Shown piece by piece: positions 60,796-64,000 of a stretch of 64,000 bases of DNA. How positions within the stretch are numbered: the first letter of the stretch is position 1; each line of letters begins with the position of its first letter. The position numbers and the translations under genes were made by a program. The stretch is taken from NCBI GenBank assembly GCA_964399635.1, contig CAYNRU010000044.1, forward strand, positions 166,346 to 230,345, written 5' to 3'. Origin of the DNA: UBA4615 sp964399635 (lineage in GTDB: Bacteria > Pseudomonadota > Gammaproteobacteria > Burkholderiales > Burkholderiaceae_E). A model generated the notes under the pieces. It did not search any database and was not told where the DNA came from. It saw only the letters and a program-made list of their open reading frames with translations.

Positions 60796-62235
60796 ATGTG
60801 GTCAACCCGATCGTTATTCTTCGCTTTGCTGCTTCTCCTTGCCGGCTGCGCGACCACGACACGCACGGTTAATCCGCCGCACAAGCCCATCGATCCAAGC
60901 GGGCCAATGAGCATGGAGCGGCAGGGGCAGGGGCAGAGCCAGGCTCAAAGCGAGAGCCTCGTCATCCTGGCGTTTTCGGGCGGCGGCACACGCGCGGCGG
61001 CCTTCTCCTATGGCGTGCTCGAAGCGCTGAAGCGCACCGAAATTGAGACCAGGACCGGCCAGAGCGCGCGTTTGCTCGACCAGATCGACATCATCACCGG
61101 CGTGTCGGGCGGCAGCTTCACGGCGCTGGCCTATCGGCTACACGGCGACAAGCTGTTCGACGAGTATGAGAAGCGCTTCCTCAAGCGCGACGTGCAGGGC
61201 GAAATCACCCGTCGCACACTGAACCCAGCCAACTGGGGGGCGCTGTCGTCCCCTGGCTGGGGGCGGTCGGAGCTGGCGGCCGACCTGTACGACGAAATCC
61301 TCTTTGATGGAGCCACCTTCGCCGACTTGCATCGAACCGACGGTCCCAGTGTTGCGGTCAGTGCCACCGATCTCGCCAGCGGCTCGCGCCTGCTCTTCAC
61401 GCGACAAAACTTCGATTTCCTGTGCGCGGACCTCGATTCGTTCAGGATCGCCCGCGCTGCTGCGGCCTCATCGGCCGTGCCCGCGGTGTTGTCGCCGTTG
61501 ACCATCAACAACTACGGCGGCAGTTGCGGTTTTGTAAACCCCCCGTGGGTCACCATGTTTCTCGACAACGCTGACCCGCCGAGGCCGGCCGCACGGGTAT
61601 TGAAGCGGCTGAACGAACTGCGGGCCATTGGCGACGGCGCCGAAACGCCTTATCTACATCTGGTGGACGGCGGCGTGGCCGACAACCTGGGCTTGCGCGG
61701 CGTGCTGGACACACTGCAATTGTTCGAGGCCTTGCAAGATGCCGGCCAGAAGACGCCGCTCGACCGTGTGAAACGCATCGTCGTCTTCGTGGTCAATTCG
61801 GTGTCCACGCCCGCCACCGAGTGGTCCAAATCGGAAGATGCACCCGGCTCGATTACGGTGCTGCTCAAGTCGTCGGGTGTGCCTATCGACCGCTATTCCG
61901 GCGAGCAGGTTGACCAACTGAAGGACATGGAAGCACGCTGGAAGACGTTGCGGCAGGTTCGCAATCTGGCTACCTTTGCCAACCCCAAGGATCCGGTGGC
62001 GGTAGCCATCACGAATGTCTCCGACGCCGAACTGTATGTGGTCGACGTGTCGTTTGCGGCGCTGAACGACAAGGCGGAGCGCGCTTTCCTGAACGAGTTG
62101 CCGACTTCATTCGTGCTGAAGGACGAGGAGGTCGACCGCCTGCGCGCGGCAGCAGCAAAGATCGTCCTGGACTCGCCTGATTTTCAGCGCCTGCTCAAGG
62201 ACGTCGGCGCCAAGATTGTCGGCGGCAGGCCATGA
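60796..62235 (+). CDS. Patatin-like phospholipase, lipoprotein
   Basis: The 479-residue lipoprotein has a signal ending in LLLLLAGC. The patatin fold shows the oxyanion motif FSGGGTRA, the nucleophile Ser104 in GVSGGS, and the catalytic Asp291 in VDGGVADN. This is the Ser-Asp dyad of patatin-type lipid acyl hydrolases. An in-frame ATG at 60787 is an alternative start. Base composition is lower than in the core of the window. Confidence 0.87.
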   Translation: MWSTRSLFFALLLLLAGCATTTRTVNPPHKPIDPSGPMSMERQGQGQSQAQSESLVILAFSGGGTRAAAFSYGVLEALKRTEIETRTGQSARLLDQIDIITGVSGGSFTALAYRLHGDKLFDEYEKRFLKRDVQGEITRRTLNPANWGALSSPGWGRSELAADLYDEILFDGATFADLHRTDGPSVAVSATDLASGSRLLFTRQNFDFLCADLDSFRIARAAAASSAVPAVLSPLTINNYGGSCGFVNPPWVTMFLDNADPPRPAARVLKRLNELRAIGDGAETPYLHLVDGGVADNLGLRGVLDTLQLFEALQDAGQKTPLDRVKRIVVFVVNSVSTPATEWSKSEDAPGSITVLLKSSGVPIDRYSGEQVDQLKDMEARWKTLRQVRNLATFANPKDPVAVAITNVSDAELYVVDVSFAALNDKAERAFLNELPTSFVLKDEEVDRLRAAAAKIVLDSPDFQRLLKDVGAKIVGGRP

Positions 62236-62748
62236 TGCCGTGATGGGCCAGCTGCTGGTCGGTATGCTCAATGAAACTGCCCGGCCCGCCATGCCGGTCA
62301 GAGTGGTGAAGCGCTGCTTCGAAGACAAGTAAGTCGGGGACTTGTGGATCCCAGTCAAATGGGGCGCGCAGACGAGACGGCCTATTCCTCCCGCCGCGTC
62401 CATGGGCCTGGCTTTGAACGTCCGCTCTGTGTGCCATCGCTTCGCCAGACTTCAGCTGTGGGTCGATGCCGGTGTTTGCGACCGGACATCGACCGACCGC
62501 TGTGTGTCGCATACCGGAATTTCGCAGCTGTACGACGGGTATGTGCTGTCTAGCTGTCAGCCGTCGCGCACTTCCGGTAGGCGGTTACCGGCCAAGAGCG
62601 GTCATCTGCTTGGCGGAATTGAACGGCGGCATTGCCACAGACGGCTGCTGAACTCACAAAGGGTGAGGTCGAGTGGATCGCGTAATCCCGCATGTCTAAG
62701 TGCGCCAGCAACAGAGTCCGCACCCGTCTACCCGAGGTGAGTACACCG
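62236..62748. other. 513-base region with no recognisable gene
   Basis: The sequence between the patatin and truD genes shows only short unrelated open frames on both strands. Base composition is lower than in the rest of the window. I see no tRNA, terminator or repeat here that I can support. Confidence 0.4.
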
Positions 62749-63762
62749 TTATCCGACGGCCGCAGACTCGTTCAATGGATGCCGGTCAGGCTCTGTGGTG
62801 CTGAGGATTTCGTTCAGAACGGAAGTGGCGTAAGTCCCGGCGGGCAAGGTGAAGGTGAGCACCAGTTGATTGGCTTGGGGCCATTCCCATGACATTTCCG
62901 CCGGGCTCGCCACGAGCGCGCGGCGCTCCTGATCCAGACCGGCGTATTCCATGCCGCCGCACAAGGTCGCGTGACGTTCAGCCACCGCGTTTTCCAGGAC
63001 CTGCGCTTGATCGGTGGTGATCACGCGGCCCCGTCCCCAGAGCGGTCCGGTGGGCCGGCCCGCCTCGTCCATGACGTCACCGGGCAGGGTCTCGCCCCAG
63101 AGTCCCTGCTGAATCCGCAGCGCCAGCACTTCATTGAAGACGAAGGAGCGCACCGCCGACAGGTAGATGCCCTTCTTCTTCGGGTGGCGCACGCGGATTT
63201 CGCGCGCCAGCATGGCCCGGCCCTGCTCGACGTTGCCCCCACCATGGCCGAAACGCTGAGCGCCGAAGTAGTTGGGCGCGCCATGTGACGCAATGGCCTC
63301 GAGATTGGCCTCGATGGCGTCGCGGTCGCCGGTCAGGTCACGCAGCACGATGCGGAATCGGTTGCCCTGCAGATCGCCGGGGCGCAGCTTCTTCATATGG
63401 CGGCTCTGGCTCAGTACCTTGAACTCCGGGTGCTGAAGCCGGGTCAAGTCGGGCGTCTCGCCTTTCGGCAGATAGATGCTGAGCCACTGACGGGTGATGG
63501 CGTAGCGATCCTTGAGGCCGGCATAGCCCACGTCCACGTCCTGCACCCCGGCGGCCTCGGCCAGCTGCTGAGCGACGAAGGCGGTGTTGGCACCGTTCTT
63601 TTCGATGTCCAGCCAGATGTGTTCGCCCTCACCGGAGGGGGGCTGCAGCGGCAGCTCGGTCACCATGAAATCCTCGTTGAGGCGTTTCAAGGTGGCGCTG
63701 GCGCCGCTGGCCGGATAAGCATTGGGCCACTGCGGCAAGGTTGCGTATTGGACGTCGTTCAT
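62749..63762 (-). CDS. truD: tRNA pseudouridine(13) synthase
   Basis: TruD makes pseudouridine at position 13 of tRNAGlu. The 337-residue protein has the catalytic Asp85 in YAGLKDRYA, the N-terminal KRLNEDFMVTELPL, and RFGHGGGNVEQGRAML and RSFVFNEVLALRI in the TruD domain. In appearance it is close to gammaproteobacterial TruD. Its position in the accessory region and lower GC suggest transfer. The start at 63762 gives the usual length. Confidence 0.93.
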   Translation of the reverse strand: MNDVQYATLPQWPNAYPASGASATLKRLNEDFMVTELPLQPPSGEGEHIWLDIEKNGANTAFVAQQLAEAAGVQDVDVGYAGLKDRYAITRQWLSIYLPKGETPDLTRLQHPEFKVLSQSRHMKKLRPGDLQGNRFRIVLRDLTGDRDAIEANLEAIASHGAPNYFGAQRFGHGGGNVEQGRAMLAREIRVRHPKKKGIYLSAVRSFVFNEVLALRIQQGLWGETLPGDVMDEAGRPTGPLWGRGRVITTDQAQVLENAVAERHATLCGGMEYAGLDQERRALVASPAEMSWEWPQANQLVLTFTLPAGTYATSVLNEILSTTEPDRHPLNESAAVG

Positions 63763-64000
63763 GCGCGGTCTGACGGCACCAGCTGTAGCTCGGACAGGCT
63801 GTCCGGCCGACCAGGGGCAATCCAGGCCGTGATTATCGCTCCGCCCACCTGCCTGGACGCGAGCGCCAACAGGTACGACGTCCAGGCGAACCGTCGCAGG
63901 TGGATGACCTGCGATCGGCAATCGGGCCGCTCGCAAGACCCAGTTTGATCTGCGGAGGGGCAGGGAACCCCTGGTCGATGGCAGCACCCGGCCTGGGTGA
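63763..64000. other. Window edge upstream of truD
   Basis: No gene is identified. An open frame continues upstream of truD in the same phase but lacks similarity. The window ends before any further gene appears. Confidence 0.4.

Noticed and set aside
1..64000. CRISPR arrays, tRNA and rRNA genes
   Set aside because: I found no spaced direct-repeat array, no convincing TTCRANNC T-loop in a cloverleaf and no rRNA-like sequence.

Overview
The window is a very GC-rich stretch with tightly packed genes, frequent ATGA/GTGA start-stop overlaps, a DUF2863 protein and a complete Sox sulfur-oxidation cluster. This points to a betaproteobacterium, most likely in the Burkholderiales. That assignment is an inference from gene content; no rRNA gene is present to confirm it.

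Layout. 1-7 kb: an alpha/beta hydrolase, then a divergently arranged senA / senB-senC set (selenoneine synthase, selenosugar synthase and a SelD-type selenophosphate synthetase), a hydratase-like lipoprotein, an old-yellow-enzyme reductase and fabI. 7.4-13.2 kb: a YejABEF-type peptide importer. 13.3-25.9 kb: mltD, gloB, a methyltransferase, cfa with the remnant of an aidB-like gene, rnhA, an aminotransferase, a two-gene RND efflux system and dnaQ. 26-30.8 kb: an S41 protease, a DUF2863 protein, an HDOD-GAF protein and a periplasmic thioredoxin-like protein. 30.9-39.8 kb: soxR-C-D-Y-Z-A-X-B followed by a GlcG/HbpS-like protein and a metallo-beta-lactamase-fold protein. 39.8-51.9 kb: pdxH, an RhlE-type helicase, a META-domain lipoprotein, a yqjD-yqjE-yqjK-like trio, a YcgR/PilZ protein, a SPINDLY-type glycosyltransferase, a drug/metabolite transporter, a C45 acyltransferase and an unusual stand-alone DnaB-C-like ATPase. 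52-56 kb: an amidohydrolase with a complete TRAP transporter.

From about 56.0 kb to the end the character changes. This part is a patchwork of an IS3-family transposase tail, an acquired YtcJ-like amidohydrolase lipoprotein, a decayed IS91-family transposase, fragments of a cupin, an alpha/beta hydrolase and mscL, an intact RHH/RelE toxin-antitoxin pair, a patatin-like lipoprotein and truD. Base composition is visibly lower in several of these genes. It reads as an accessory region built by repeated insertion and deletion.

How the genes work together. SenC would make selenophosphate, SenB would transfer the selenium to a sugar, and SenA would join it to hercynine to make selenoneine. No hercynine methyltransferase (EgtD) is visible, so hercynine must come from elsewhere. 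The Sox proteins form the periplasmic SoxXA-SoxYZ-SoxB-SoxCD thiosulfate-oxidising system under the repressor SoxR, with a good sigma-70-like promoter and repeated GCATGC sites in front of soxR. The TRAP genes and the amidohydrolase before them probably form one catabolic unit.
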